Shown in pieces: positions 35,799-44,675 of a DNA stretch of 64,000 bases. The stretch is from Caballeronia sp. dw_276 (GTDB lineage Bacteria; Pseudomonadota; Gammaproteobacteria; Burkholderiales; Burkholderiaceae). The stretch lies in assembly GCF_018449635.1 (NCBI RefSeq), contig NZ_JAAVUV010000007.1:186001-250000 (forward strand), written 5' to 3'. The notes beneath the pieces were generated by a model that was not told the origin of the DNA, did not search any database, and was given only the letters and a program-made list of their open reading frames with translations. The position numbers and the translations under genes were made by a program. The stretch's first letter is position 1, and the number at the start of each line of letters is the position of its first letter.

Positions 35799-37901
35799 AT
35801 GTTGCGTTTGCGAGATCTCCATCGTGAATCAAGAAAAGTAGCGGGACGCCATGGCAAGGCGGCTTCCGGATTGCTCGACTCCGTCGCGCGGAATCGTCCT
35901 GTCTGGATGGTCTCGTTTGCGGTGAGCCAGGCGGATTTATCGGAAGGATTGCGCGCCGCGTTTGCATCCACGGTCATGCTGCTGCTCGGCAACCTGCTGC
36001 ACATGCCCGAGTTTTCGTGGGCGGCGATCGGTGCGTTCTGGACGTGCCTCGCGGACGCGGCGGGCTCGAACCGGATGCGCTTTGCATCGATGAGCGCGTT
36101 CGCGTTGTTATCCACCCTATGCGGCGGGCTGACCGCTTACGCGTCGGGATCGAACATCGTTGCAGCGGCCGTTGCCGTTTTCGTTTTTTCGGGGCTGGGC
36201 GCGTTGGCGCGAATCTGGGGATCGGCGTCGGCGCAGGTCGGCATTCTCGCAGCAACGGCGTGCGTGGTGATGGTCGATCGCCCCATTCATGGTTCTTTGG
36301 AAAGCTTCCGGTTCCTCGCGTTGTATGCCGCCGGATGCCTGTTCGCGACCGCGCTCAGTTTCACGGTCTGGCGCATCCATCCGTTTGGATCGAGCCGCGC
36401 CGCCACGCGCGCGACTTACGCGCGGCTCGCCGACATGTCCAGCGACAGCGCGCGTCTGCTCAAGCGCGAGCGCGCCGGATTCCAGGAATGGGCATCGCAT
36501 GCGTCGCGGTATCGCGGGCAGGCACGCGCCGCGATCGAGACGACACGCAAGGCGTTGGCACGGGTTCCATCGGCAAGGGCCGACCGACGCGACACCTACA
36601 ACAACCTGCTGCTCGCGCTCGCCGACAGCGAGCAGATCTTCGCGTACCTGATTGCCGTCACCGACGCCTGCGAGCGCGGGCACCACAGGCTGCCGAATCC
36701 CAAACGCGCCGCACGCGTACTGGAAGCCTTCGCGGAAGTGCTTTCGCGCCTGTCCCGTGCTCTCGCCGATCAACCCTGGGAGCCGACATGGCGTCAGCGC
36801 GACCGGCTTCATTCGCTTGCGCAGCAACTGGAAACCGCGCTGGGCGAAAAAATCGTGCTTCGATTCGATGCCGATTTCAGCGAGCTGGAACCCGCGCCGA
36901 TCGTGCAGGCGTCCTGGTGGAATGCGGCTTTGCTGAATCTGAAGCACGGTTTTGAAACGCTGAAGGCGAATGCGTCGGCGGAGTCTATCGGCGCGCGGCA
37001 TGCGGCGCGGGTTGCGGTGGCGGCGACCATCGTATTCATGACGGTGCGCCTGCTTCACCTTCCGTTCGGATACTGGGCCACCATGGCGACGCTGCTGATC
37101 CTGCAGCCGTCCATTGCAACGAGCTGGCCGCGCAGCATCGAGCGCGCGGCGGGCAGCGTGGTGGGCGGTCTGCTAGCCGCCGCGATCGGTCTTGCTGTTC
37201 ACTCACCCGTGGCAATCTCGCTGGTCGTGTTCCCGCTCGTGTGCGCGACCATGGCGCTCAGGCCCGTGAGCTACAGCCTCTTCGTGCTTTTCATCACGCC
37301 TACGTTCGTGCTGGTCGCGGACTTTGCGGCCCCGGGTGGCGCTGAGATTGGCTATGCGATCACGCGGCTTACGAACAATGTGTTTGGCTGCGTTGTTGCA
37401 TTGCTCGCGACTTTCTTGCTATGGCCAAGCCGCGAACCCGCCCGCTTCAATCAGAGGTTGATCGAGGCGATCGCTGCGAATTTTGCTTATCTCGCCGAGG
37501 CGCTCGGCAGGTCTAAAAGCGATGAACTCGAACTCGAGCGGCTAAGACGCGTCGCCGGTCTTGCAAGCAACAACGCGGAGGAAGTACTCGCGCGTTTGCG
37601 ACTGGAAAAACTCGATACATCGAACGAGGATCGTACCGGCTCGACCGCACTCGCGCTGCTACGCCGCGTAGCGGGAACCGCAACGCGCGCACGTTCGTTC
37701 GGCGCGGGCTTTGCGGCAAATGCTCCACTTGCAGAATGGATCGGTTGCGTGGGCGAAAGTATCGAATCCGGCTTGGCCGGCGACCCGCGGCATCATCCGG
37801 AAGAGGTTTTCCCAAAGGACGGCTTGTCATTACTCGAAGCCGATGCCGTTAATCAGGTCATGTTGCTTCGACGTCTGCTTCGGGAAGCGGGCCGCATCTG
37901 A
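35799..37901 (+). CDS. FUSC-family inner-membrane efflux protein
   Basis: A 700-residue FUSC (YccS/AaeB-like) protein. It has two blocks of membrane helices (roughly residues 45-180 and 405-540) separated by a long cytoplasmic region, and the second block has the conserved FGYWATMATLLILQPSIATSW and RSIERAAGSVVGGLLAAAIG. Relatives export aromatic carboxylic acids or affect resistance to them. It starts 27 bases after the XRE-cupin gene and may share its transcript. No membrane-fusion partner gene is adjacent. The precise start is uncertain; a second ATG lies at residue 37. Confidence 0.88.
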   Translation: MLRLRDLHRESRKVAGRHGKAASGLLDSVARNRPVWMVSFAVSQADLSEGLRAAFASTVMLLLGNLLHMPEFSWAAIGAFWTCLADAAGSNRMRFASMSAFALLSTLCGGLTAYASGSNIVAAAVAVFVFSGLGALARIWGSASAQVGILAATACVVMVDRPIHGSLESFRFLALYAAGCLFATALSFTVWRIHPFGSSRAATRATYARLADMSSDSARLLKRERAGFQEWASHASRYRGQARAAIETTRKALARVPSARADRRDTYNNLLLALADSEQIFAYLIAVTDACERGHHRLPNPKRAARVLEAFAEVLSRLSRALADQPWEPTWRQRDRLHSLAQQLETALGEKIVLRFDADFSELEPAPIVQASWWNAALLNLKHGFETLKANASAESIGARHAARVAVAATIVFMTVRLLHLPFGYWATMATLLILQPSIATSWPRSIERAAGSVVGGLLAAAIGLAVHSPVAISLVVFPLVCATMALRPVSYSLFVLFITPTFVLVADFAAPGGAEIGYAITRLTNNVFGCVVALLATFLLWPSREPARFNQRLIEAIAANFAYLAEALGRSKSDELELERLRRVAGLASNNAEEVLARLRLEKLDTSNEDRTGSTALALLRRVAGTATRARSFGAGFAANAPLAEWIGCVGESIESGLAGDPRHHPEEVFPKDGLSLLEADAVNQVMLLRRLLREAGRI

Positions 37902-38265
37902 ATGCACCGCAATCCGGCAAATCGGAACAACGTAAATCTTAGTAGAGTTATTGTCTTACCTGCCCCAATACCCTAGTAGTCGATGCCCTCCTAAAAGAGG
38001 GATTGCCTGCTGGATATCGTCGGCTTATGTTCAAGTCATGCGCGATTCTCGCCGCGCACCAAGACTCAGACGCCGCCAGGGCAGAATTTGGTGCGGTCTC
38101 CCCGCATCGCTTTGCCGCCGCACGGTTTTCATCGTGCGGATAGTTCAACGTCATCAATAAAAACCCGGACCATCGCGCTCGCTCTGCACGAAAGGTTCGG
38201 GATCCGTTCAATCCGAAGATCCATCTCGCCGACGTCATAAAACACGCTGCAACTGGGAGCGCAAG
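37902..38265. other. Intergenic region without recognised feature
   Basis: About 360 bases between the FUSC gene and the 87-residue hypothetical gene. Minus-strand frames crossing it are rich in Arg/Ser/Ala without family-like content. I see no RNA gene, repeat or convincing promoter. Confidence 0.4.
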
Positions 38266-38529
38266 ATGCTGAGCAAACCGGTCAGGGCAAGCAGGCAAAT
38301 TGACGGCATGGCGATGTCGGCGGAATTCAATCGCGATACCGGACGCCTTAGAATTATCGACGAAGGCGTTGTCATCGCCGAATGGTTTCCGCCTCACTCA
38401 TGGTTCGCGATCGCGTCCGTCGCGGGATACAGCACGTGGGGAACGCGTCCCAACGAGAAAGACCTTGCCATGGTGCTGCAGAATTTCGTGCTGCAGCGAG
38501 GCGGCGATCGCGCACTGGTATTCAGATGA
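38266..38529 (+). CDS. Small conserved hypothetical protein
   Basis: An 87-residue protein with one short core (GRLRIIDEGVVIAEWFPPHS, then WFAIASVAGYSTWG). No signal peptide or membrane segment. The ATG at 38266 is the only start near the frame. The next gene (38542) is convergent. Function unknown; codon quality and lack of overlap are the support. Confidence 0.5.
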   Translation: MLSKPVRASRQIDGMAMSAEFNRDTGRLRIIDEGVVIAEWFPPHSWFAIASVAGYSTWGTRPNEKDLAMVLQNFVLQRGGDRALVFR

Positions 38530-38541
38530 GCGCGCCGGGGC

Positions 38542-38832
38542 TTATCGCGTGCCGGGCATCGTCCCGGTTCTGTTTGGCGCCCTCAGGATTGAACTTTCCG
38601 TGGTTCTCGTGCCGTTGGCTCTCATGCTGCTGATAACACCGTCTGTTCCTTTGCTAAGTCCCGTCACGCTCGTTTGGGGACTGTTGCGAACGGACGTTCC
38701 GGGCGCAGTTGGATTACGCGTGGAGGCCGGGTTTGCGCCATCGTCCAGACTGCCGTTCGCCTGCGCATAAACGCCCGCCGACGCGCCCGCAATCAGCATC
38801 GACATAACAATCTTTGCTGCGACTTTCATCAT
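38542..38832 (-). CDS. Small exported hypothetical protein
   Basis: A 96-residue protein with a good signal peptide (KVAAKIVMSMLIAGASAGVY, cleavage before QANGS) followed by a disordered Ser/Thr/Asn/Pro-rich tail (SRNPTAPGTSVRNSP-like). It is likely periplasmic or secreted. No family is recognised. It is convergent with the preceding gene. Confidence 0.6.
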   Translation of the reverse strand: MMKVAAKIVMSMLIAGASAGVYAQANGSLDDGANPASTRNPTAPGTSVRNSPQTSVTGLSKGTDGVISSMRANGTRTTESSILRAPNRTGTMPGTR

Positions 38833-39087
38833 TTACTCCATTCGTGCGCCGGGATAAACACAACCCTTCAGTTCTTATGAGCCACTGAAGCTCGCTACGT
38901 TCCCAAATAATTGTCTCCTAAGATTACAGCGCGCTCGTGAACGTTCGCGCGAACTCCCGCGCGTTTTCCCTTGGATTCGGGAACGGCCGTTCCGCTGTAA
39001 TATCGAACGAGCGTTGGGCGCCGAAGGTCGAACACCGAAGAGCGCCTCTCGTTTTTCCGAACGCGAATAAACCTATTGGAGACGCAC

Positions 39088-39510
39088 ATGGCAAAGCCCG
39101 AGTACGCCGACCCGTTTAGTCAGTTTGCCGCAATGTTCCAGCAATACAAGCTTCCCGGATTCGATGTCCAGGCCATCCTCGATGCCCGCCGCAAAGACGT
39201 TGAAGCGCTGGCGGCTGCAAACCGCGTTGCGTTCGGTGGCATGGAAGCGCTTCGCGACAAGCAACTGGAGATCCTGCGCCGCGCGCTCGGCGATTTCCAA
39301 ACCATCGCGCAAGAGTTCGCCACGTCGCCGGCCAAGGCCGCAAGCAATCCGACGGAGGTCGTACAGAAAGCGCTGCATCAGGCGCTGGCCGACATGCAGG
39401 ACATCGCGCAGAAAACGCAGCAGGCGCAGACAGAGGCCTACGCGATCGTGACGAAGCGCATTGAAGAAGCCGCCAAGGAACTGAAGTCTTCGATGGAGCA
39501 GTCGAAATAG
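39088..39510 (+). CDS. Phasin-family protein
   Basis: A 140-residue, mainly helical phasin of the TIGR01841/phasin_2 type: PFSQFAAMFQQYKLPGFDVQ, LAAANRVAFGGMEALRDKQL and a coiled-coil tail ending EEAAKELKSSMEQSK. Phasins coat polyhydroxyalkanoate granules. The ATG at 39088 has GGAG seven bases upstream; the frame starts at a TTG four codons earlier. It is not linked to PHA synthesis genes here, though a PHB-depolymerase-type esterase occurs at 48044. Confidence 0.9.
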   Translation: MAKPEYADPFSQFAAMFQQYKLPGFDVQAILDARRKDVEALAAANRVAFGGMEALRDKQLEILRRALGDFQTIAQEFATSPAKAASNPTEVVQKALHQALADMQDIAQKTQQAQTEAYAIVTKRIEEAAKELKSSMEQSK

Positions 39511-39544
39511 CGGGCGTCTGGCGCCATCTTTTAAACTGCAAAAA

Positions 39545-39577
39545 AACGCCCCTCGGATTTTCATCGCGAGGGGCGTT
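39545..39577. terminator. Terminator hairpin after the phasin gene
   Basis: An 11-base inverted repeat (39545-39555 and 39567-39577), between the phasin gene and the convergent HU-like gene. A-rich to the left and TT to the right, so it may serve both. Confidence 0.75.
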
Positions 39578-39611
39578 ATTACTTCTGAAGACTCGACTGC
39601 AAACCTTCAAA

Positions 39612-40085
39612 TTACAGCGCTGCGTCCTTCAGCTTCTTCAGCGGGCGCACCTTCAGGCGCACCGATGCCGGCTTGGCTGCAAACCACTTGTCTTCACCCG
39701 TGAACGGGTCCTTGCCGAAGCGCTTCTTCTTCGCCGGCACGTCTTGCGCAACGACCTTCAGCAGGCCCGGCAACGTGAATTCCTTAGCACCTTTTTTGTG
39801 AATCGATGCCAGCAGCGTTTCTTCGAGAGCCGCGAGCAAAGCCTTCGCCGCCTTCGGCTCGACGCCCGAGCGTTCTGCCAGATGAACAGTCAGCGATGCC
39901 TTGGTGAACGAGTCCTTGATGGGTTTCAGCGGAGTGGCCACGACCGCTTTCTTCGCTGCGGGCGCCGCTGCCTTCTTTGCTACCGGCGCTGCTTTCTTGC
40001 TTGCGGCGGTCACTTTCTTGGTTGCCGGCGCTGCTGCTTTCTTCGATGCCGGAGCTGCGGTTTTCTTCGTGGTGGTTGTTGCCAT
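39612..40085 (-). CDS. HU-family DNA-binding protein with N-terminal Lys/Ala-rich extension
   Basis: A 157-residue nucleoid protein. The C-terminal about 100 residues are HU-like (SFTKASLTVHLAERSGVEPK, then GKDPFTGEDKWFAAKPASVR). The first about 55 residues are repeats of KKAAAPA type, resembling histone H1 tails, and presumably bind DNA without sequence preference. The ATG at 40083-40085 is preferred; a start seven codons upstream is possible. Divergent from the H-NS-like gene about 380 bases away. Confidence 0.9.
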   Translation of the reverse strand: MATTTTKKTAAPASKKAAAPATKKVTAASKKAAPVAKKAAAPAAKKAVVATPLKPIKDSFTKASLTVHLAERSGVEPKAAKALLAALEETLLASIHKKGAKEFTLPGLLKVVAQDVPAKKKRFGKDPFTGEDKWFAAKPASVRLKVRPLKKLKDAAL

Positions 40086-40466
40086 GAGTTCCTCGCTTAT
40101 AGTCAAAAGTTGCCCAAGACCTTTGCCTTTGCGCCGTCACCGACTAACGCAAAGGTACAAATCCTCGGGTTGGGCGCCAGCGTAACAACACCGCCATGAA
40201 GACGCAACATCTCAGACCATAAATTAAAGGGTTTTTTGCATGAAAGTCACGAAACCGCGTACCTGTACCTCACTTCATTGACATGGATATAGCAAAACCC
40301 TGTCTGAGAGCATGCATGACTTGCTTTAACCGCTGTCTCGAACCGCTCTTCAAACACGATCGTATCGTTGCAACATGGCGGCCCTGCGTGATTCCACTTC
40401 ATCGGCACTTTTGCAATTCAAGCGCGCGTGGCATAGTGCGGCCACATCCATTTCAGGAGGTCCCAT
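40086..40466. other. Intergenic region between two nucleoid-protein genes
   Basis: About 380 bases holding the divergent promoters of the HU-like and H-NS-like genes. It is locally AT-rich near 40210-40225 (attaaagggttttttgc). No coding frame or repeat could be supported. Confidence 0.45.
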
Positions 40467-41027
40467 ATGCCTACAATCGAACAGCTTCGCTCAAAAATAA
40501 CGAAGCTACAGATTCAGGCTGACGCATTGATTGCAAAAAAGATGCAAGCGGCAGTCGATCAAATTCGAAAGATCATGCTGGAGCATGGCCTGACGACCGA
40601 GGACATCGAGGCGAAAGCGAAAGCCCGGCGCAATGCGAAAGCGGTAAAAGGCAGCGCGCCGAAAACATCCTTGAAAACAAGGCGGAAAGCGGCCGGCAGC
40701 CTGCCGGGCAAGGGCGCGCCGAAGTATCTTCATCCAAAGACGGGCGCAACCTGGAGCGGACATGGACGTGCTCCTGCATGGATCGCCCAGGTCAAGGACC
40801 GTTCGAAGTTCCTGATCGAGAACGGCGCCGCTGCGGCCGATGCCGTTACAAGGCAACCAGGCGCAGCGCGTAAAAATGCCAAGACAAAATCGTTGGCATC
40901 CAATGGCGCAGCAGCCAAGAAAGTAGCGAAGAAAGCCCGGGCATCGAACAAGGCCGCGCCGGCGAAGAAAGCGGCACGCAAACGCGCGGTGAAAACCGTG
41001 GCCGAGAGCGGCTCCGCAGCCAAGTAA
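40467..41027 (+). CDS. H-NS-family protein with C-terminal Lys/Ala-rich tail
   Basis: A 186-residue protein. An N-terminal coiled-coil dimerisation region (IEQLRSKITKLQIQADALIA) is followed by the H-NS DNA-binding domain (KYLHPKTGATWSGHGRAPAW). The last about 60 residues (KKVAKKARASNKAAPAKKAA) form a histone-H1-like tail. The Shine-Dalgarno AGGAGG lies just upstream of the ATG. H-NS proteins silence AT-rich DNA; the tail may add nonspecific binding. A terminator follows. Confidence 0.93.
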   Translation: MPTIEQLRSKITKLQIQADALIAKKMQAAVDQIRKIMLEHGLTTEDIEAKAKARRNAKAVKGSAPKTSLKTRRKAAGSLPGKGAPKYLHPKTGATWSGHGRAPAWIAQVKDRSKFLIENGAAAADAVTRQPGAARKNAKTKSLASNGAAAKKVAKKARASNKAAPAKKAARKRAVKTVAESGSAAK

Positions 41028-41042
41028 AGATTCAGAAGCAGG

Positions 41043-41074
41043 CGATGGGGGCAAAGGCCCCCATCGTTTTTTTT
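41043..41074 (+). terminator. Rho-independent terminator after the H-NS-like gene
   Basis: A ten-base stem CGATGGGGGC/GCCCCCATCG (41043-41052 and 41057-41066) with a four-base loop and a run of eight T residues. Confidence 0.92.
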
Positions 41075-41142
41075 GTCAGCAGAGAATTGCCGGTCGCTTG
41101 CCGCGCTTTCAAACTCAAAAAGAATTCTCACTGGAGCTTGGT

Positions 41143-42399
41143 ATGCAAGCCGATGCAAAGGCATCCGGACGCAGGGCGCCGATAGTCCCGGACACCACCC
41201 TTACCGCCGATAAAAACGCGTGGAAGGCGCTCATCGCCTCCGCAACCGGCTACGCGATGGACGGCTTCGATCTGCTCATTCTCGGCTTCATGCTGCCTGC
41301 CATCGCGCTCGAATTGCATCTGAGCACGCAGCAATCCGGGGCACTGGTTACATGGACGCTGATCGGCGCGGTGGCGGGCGGCATTGTGTTCGGCTCGCTG
41401 AGCGACCGGTATGGCCGGATTCGCGTGCTGACATGGACCATCGTGCTGTTCGCGGTATTCACGGGACTGTGCGCGTTTGCAACCGGCTTTTGGGATCTGC
41501 TCGCTTATCGGACCATCGCGGGCATCGGGCTTGGCGGCGAGTTTGGTATCGGCATGGCTTTGGCAGCCGAAGCGTGGCCCGCGAAGTATCGTGCCCGGGC
41601 GTCGTCCTATGTTGCCTTGGGCTGGCAGGCGGGCGTGCTGGCCGCCTCCTTGCTGACGCCGCTGCTGCTTCCGCATATCGGCTGGCGCGGCATGTTCCTG
41701 CTTGGCGTGGCGCCGGCGATCATCGCGTGGATGGTGCGCAATTCGCTGCATGAACCGGAGGTGTTCGTACGCAGTTCGATGAAACCCGAGAACAAGGCTA
41801 ACGCTTTTAAACTACTTGTCGCCGATGCCAACACCACGCGCGCGAGCATCGGTATCGTCATTTTGTGTTCCGTTCAGAACTTCGGCTACTACGGCATCAT
41901 GATCTGGCTGCCGACTTACCTTGGAAAGACGCTGGGCTTCGGCCTGACCAAGTCGGCGTTATGGACGTCGGTGACCATTGTCGGGATGATGATCGGCGTT
42001 TTTATCTTCGGTCAGCTCGCCGATCGCATCGGCCGCAAGCCGACTTTCCTGCTGTTTCAGGCGGGTTCGGTCGTGATGGTGATTTTCTATTCGACGTTGT
42101 CGACGCCCGGCGCCATGCTTTGGGCCGGCGCCGTGATGGGCCTGTTCATCAACGGGATGATCGGTGGGTACGGGGCCCTTATCTCCGAGGCGTATCCGAC
42201 CGCGGCCCGTGCAACCGCGCAAAATGTGTTGTTCAATATTGGTCGCGCGGTCGGCGGATTGGGGCCGATCATCGTGGGCGGATTGGCTGCGTCGTATTCG
42301 CTGCAGGTCGCGATTGCATCGCTCGCGGGTATTTATGTTCTCGACATGCTGGCGACGCTGTTTCTCATTCCCGAGTTGAAAGGCGTGGAACTCGAATAG
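41143..42399 (+). CDS. MFS transporter, aromatic acid:H+ symporter-like
   Basis: A 418-residue, 12-segment major facilitator of the AAHS type. Segment 1 holds the family aspartate motif (SATGYAMDGFDLLILGFMLP), the loop motif is GSLSDRYGRIRVL, and the second half repeats it as GQLADRIGRKPTFLL. Relatives import aromatic acids such as benzoate derivatives or shikimate. The ATG at 41143 has GGAG seven bases upstream; the 15 codons before it are not needed. No catabolic gene is linked. Confidence 0.9.
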   Translation: MQADAKASGRRAPIVPDTTLTADKNAWKALIASATGYAMDGFDLLILGFMLPAIALELHLSTQQSGALVTWTLIGAVAGGIVFGSLSDRYGRIRVLTWTIVLFAVFTGLCAFATGFWDLLAYRTIAGIGLGGEFGIGMALAAEAWPAKYRARASSYVALGWQAGVLAASLLTPLLLPHIGWRGMFLLGVAPAIIAWMVRNSLHEPEVFVRSSMKPENKANAFKLLVADANTTRASIGIVILCSVQNFGYYGIMIWLPTYLGKTLGFGLTKSALWTSVTIVGMMIGVFIFGQLADRIGRKPTFLLFQAGSVVMVIFYSTLSTPGAMLWAGAVMGLFINGMIGGYGALISEAYPTAARATAQNVLFNIGRAVGGLGPIIVGGLAASYSLQVAIASLAGIYVLDMLATLFLIPELKGVELE

Positions 42400-42408
42400 C
42401 CTTGCAGT

Positions 42409-43317
42409 TCATTTGAACGCATAAGCGATGCCCGCGCCATACGTGATCTGATTGCGATTGCCGCGCTGCGTCACGATGGGGCTGTCCGCTGCCGAACCCG
42501 ATACCCGCTGGTAATAGATCATCGCGCCGCCGAACCAGTGTTTATCGAACTGATAGATCGCGGCGAGCCATCCCGTCATTTGTTCGAGCCCGCCCGAAGG
42601 GCTGAACACAGGCAGCCCGCTACGAGCGGAATCGTCTTGCGTGACCCCGAAGTAGACCTGGTTGAAGCCCTGACTGACCCAGCTCGCCCCTACGCCTGCT
42701 CCGGCGAACACCCGCCGGTACAACGGCATCCAGAAGCTCCCGTTCACCGAGACGCGCGCACCTGTATAAACGACGCCCGCGTTGGTCATGACGGTCACGG
42801 ACCCGCGCAGCCGATACGGAACGCTACCCGGATGCTCATACTCATAGCCGACGAACCCGCCGCCCTCGACCGTGGTGTGAATCTCGTGGACCTGAGAAAC
42901 GACCGGATCATCGACGTTGTTGCGTCCAAGGCGAAGCGATATGGCCGGACCATATTGCAACCCGGTAATGCCGCCCAAATCGAACTGCGCGTAAGGCCCA
43001 TACAATTCGAACAGACGTCCGCCATCGGTGACATAGCGCACACCCGGAACGGCGCCGACAAAGCGATCTTTCCCGCCTGCATAGTCAGTGGTAGAACCCA
43101 GGCCGCCGCCGATCATGCTGGGCAGCATGCCGGGAAGATCGACGGCCGCAGCCTGGCTCGCATGCGCCGCGAACAGTCCACTGAAAAGAAAGAGGATGCG
43201 CAGGCTTTCAGGTATCGAGCGCCGGTTGCGCTCGTTTCGCTCAGTCGTTGGCGATCCGTCGAATGAAGATCGGAGGCCAAAGGAGCCCCCTTCCCTGAAG
43301 CATCCGTCCATCGCCAT
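42409..43317 (-). CDS. MipA/OmpV-family outer-membrane protein
   Basis: A 302-residue protein with the MipA/OmpV pattern: a beta-rich barrel with MLPSMIGGGLGSTTDYAGGK and the C-terminal strand NQITYGAGIAYAFK ending in an aromatic-lysine pair. The signal peptide (IPESLRILFLFSGLFAAHAS) is about 35 residues from the ATG, an unusually long lead that may mean the true start is internal and non-ATG. It is convergent with the MFS gene. Confidence 0.85.
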   Translation of the reverse strand: MAMDGCFREGGSFGLRSSFDGSPTTERNERNRRSIPESLRILFLFSGLFAAHASQAAAVDLPGMLPSMIGGGLGSTTDYAGGKDRFVGAVPGVRYVTDGGRLFELYGPYAQFDLGGITGLQYGPAISLRLGRNNVDDPVVSQVHEIHTTVEGGGFVGYEYEHPGSVPYRLRGSVTVMTNAGVVYTGARVSVNGSFWMPLYRRVFAGAGVGASWVSQGFNQVYFGVTQDDSARSGLPVFSPSGGLEQMTGWLAAIYQFDKHWFGGAMIYYQRVSGSAADSPIVTQRGNRNQITYGAGIAYAFK

Positions 43318-43595
43318 TTATTTCCTTGGGGCTTGGGTTTTCGCAAAACGTGTGCATGCCGAATTCGTTTCGCAATTGGAAACCTGGTCACATCCAAGCG
43401 TTAACAGTTCATGAGTAAGTCATCAGGTCGGCGCAGTGCGGCTAACCTGTTCGACCGATATCAGAAACGTGGAGCGAACGCAATTGACGCTGAGGCATGT
43501 CGATGCGCTGCTTAAAGATGGTAAAGACGATGGACGACAAAATCCTGACACTGCGCTCAGGCGAGCGCAGCGAATCGGAGGGCAATAGGGAGGCT

Positions 43596-43745
43596 TTACG
43601 CCAGTCGCAAAAAAGCGCCCGTGATTTTCGTCCACAGCGCGGCAAAACCGCGTGGCGAAGATTCCGCATTAGGCAGCGCGGCCTCGGGATAAGACAGCCG
43701 TTCCTGAGGATGCCGCACTTGCGAGACGAGCAAGCCGATGTACAT
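43596..43745 (-). CDS. Small hypothetical protein
   Basis: A 49-residue frame (MYIGLLVSQVRHPQERLSY onward) with a GGGAGA Shine-Dalgarno six bases before the ATG. No signal peptide or domain. Support is only the ribosome site and frame. It could be noise. Confidence 0.35.
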   Translation of the reverse strand: MYIGLLVSQVRHPQERLSYPEAALPNAESSPRGFAALWTKITGAFLRLA

Positions 43746-43881
43746 GGCGATTCTCCCAGCATAGTATTTTTTAGCACATGGCCAACCTAAAAGTTGCCAT
43801 ATGGGCCGCACATCACGCGCGGTCAGCACATCACCGTGCGCCTTCAAAAATAAGCATCCCCAACTATTTCCACCCGGTCCC

Positions 43882-44145
43882 TTACCCTGGCTGCGCGCGA
43901 TTCGTCATCGATCGATTGGAGGCTGCTCTGTCCGACGCGGGAGGAAATACACACCAGCATCCATCGTCGTGACGAAAGAACAAAAGCGCGCGCAAGCCCC
44001 GCGGCAATGCCGTTTCCACACACACATAACGTCGGCCGCCGACGGGCGTCCGACTAAATTCGGTGACACGAACAGGGGTCGACAACCCTGGCGCAAGCCA
44101 CTTTTCGACCTGGGTCCGCAACGAATGCTCATGCATGGATTTCAT
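43882..44145 (-). CDS. Small conserved hypothetical protein
   Basis: An 87-residue protein (MKSMHEHSLRTQVEKWLAPG onward) with a plausible core (RYVCVETALPRGLRALLFF, then RHDDGCWCVFPPA). GGAG lies six bases before the ATG at 44143-44145. The frame extends 30 codons further upstream. Similar short cores are seen in Burkholderiaceae hypothetical proteins, from memory only. It may be co-translated with the small frame upstream. Confidence 0.5.
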   Translation of the reverse strand: MKSMHEHSLRTQVEKWLAPGLSTPVRVTEFSRTPVGGRRYVCVETALPRGLRALLFFRHDDGCWCVFPPASDRAASNRSMTNRAQPG

Positions 44146-44350
44146 GTACCGCTCCAACAAACGATTCTTGCCCGACTTCATCCGCCGCATTCGTAGCGTC
44201 TCTGACGTCTGGCGTTTTGCGCGCGCCATCTTCAAGCGAGCTTTGCACCATCGTGCTGCTGGCAGCCTTTGCTCTCAGTGCGCTACACCGCGCGAGATGC
44301 CTCAAATCCGCCAACTGGACAACAAGCTGCCTAGCCGTTCTACGTTTCAT
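44129..44350 (-). CDS. Possible small hypothetical protein
   Basis: A 73-residue frame (MKRRTARQLVVQLADLRHLA onward) with GGGAGG four bases before the ATG. It overlaps the start of the following small gene by 17 bases, as in a coupled pair. Composition is Ala/Arg-rich and no domain is seen. Low confidence. Confidence 0.3.
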   Translation of the reverse strand: MKRRTARQLVVQLADLRHLARCSALRAKAASSTMVQSSLEDGARKTPDVRDATNAADEVGQESFVGAVHEIHA

Positions 44351-44675
44351 ACGACCTCCCGCAACGCACCACAAACCTCAGAAAGCACTTTAACTCTATG
44401 CCTCCATTGGTCGCCGCGGTGTGACTTAGGCAAATTCGCAACAGTTATTTACGTTTCCAGGCTGCGTAACGCCTCAAATCTAAAACGTGCGATGGGCGCT
44501 CTCTTTGAATGTTTATCGGCAGGCAGGAACCGGGACTTGAGAGCGCCAGCCCTCCTGAGCATTGCCGGTCTGGCCAAGGCGAAGCATTTTTACGAAATGA
44601 TCAGACGTGCCCTTTATCCTCCGCGATCGCCTTAGTGAATTTTTCCACCCACTTTTGGATCATCCGGACGTCAGC
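44351..44675. other. Intergenic region upstream of the porin gene
   Basis: About 325 bases between the small minus-strand frame and the porin start. It must contain the porin promoter and leader. A plus-strand frame that overlaps the small genes and ends here is Arg/Ser/Leu-rich and not family-like. No repeat or RNA gene was recognised. Confidence 0.4.

Noticed and set aside
39905..40085. Short tandem repeats of about 20 bases
   Set aside because: They are the coding repeats (KKAAAPA) of the HU-like protein's tail, not a CRISPR array or satellite.
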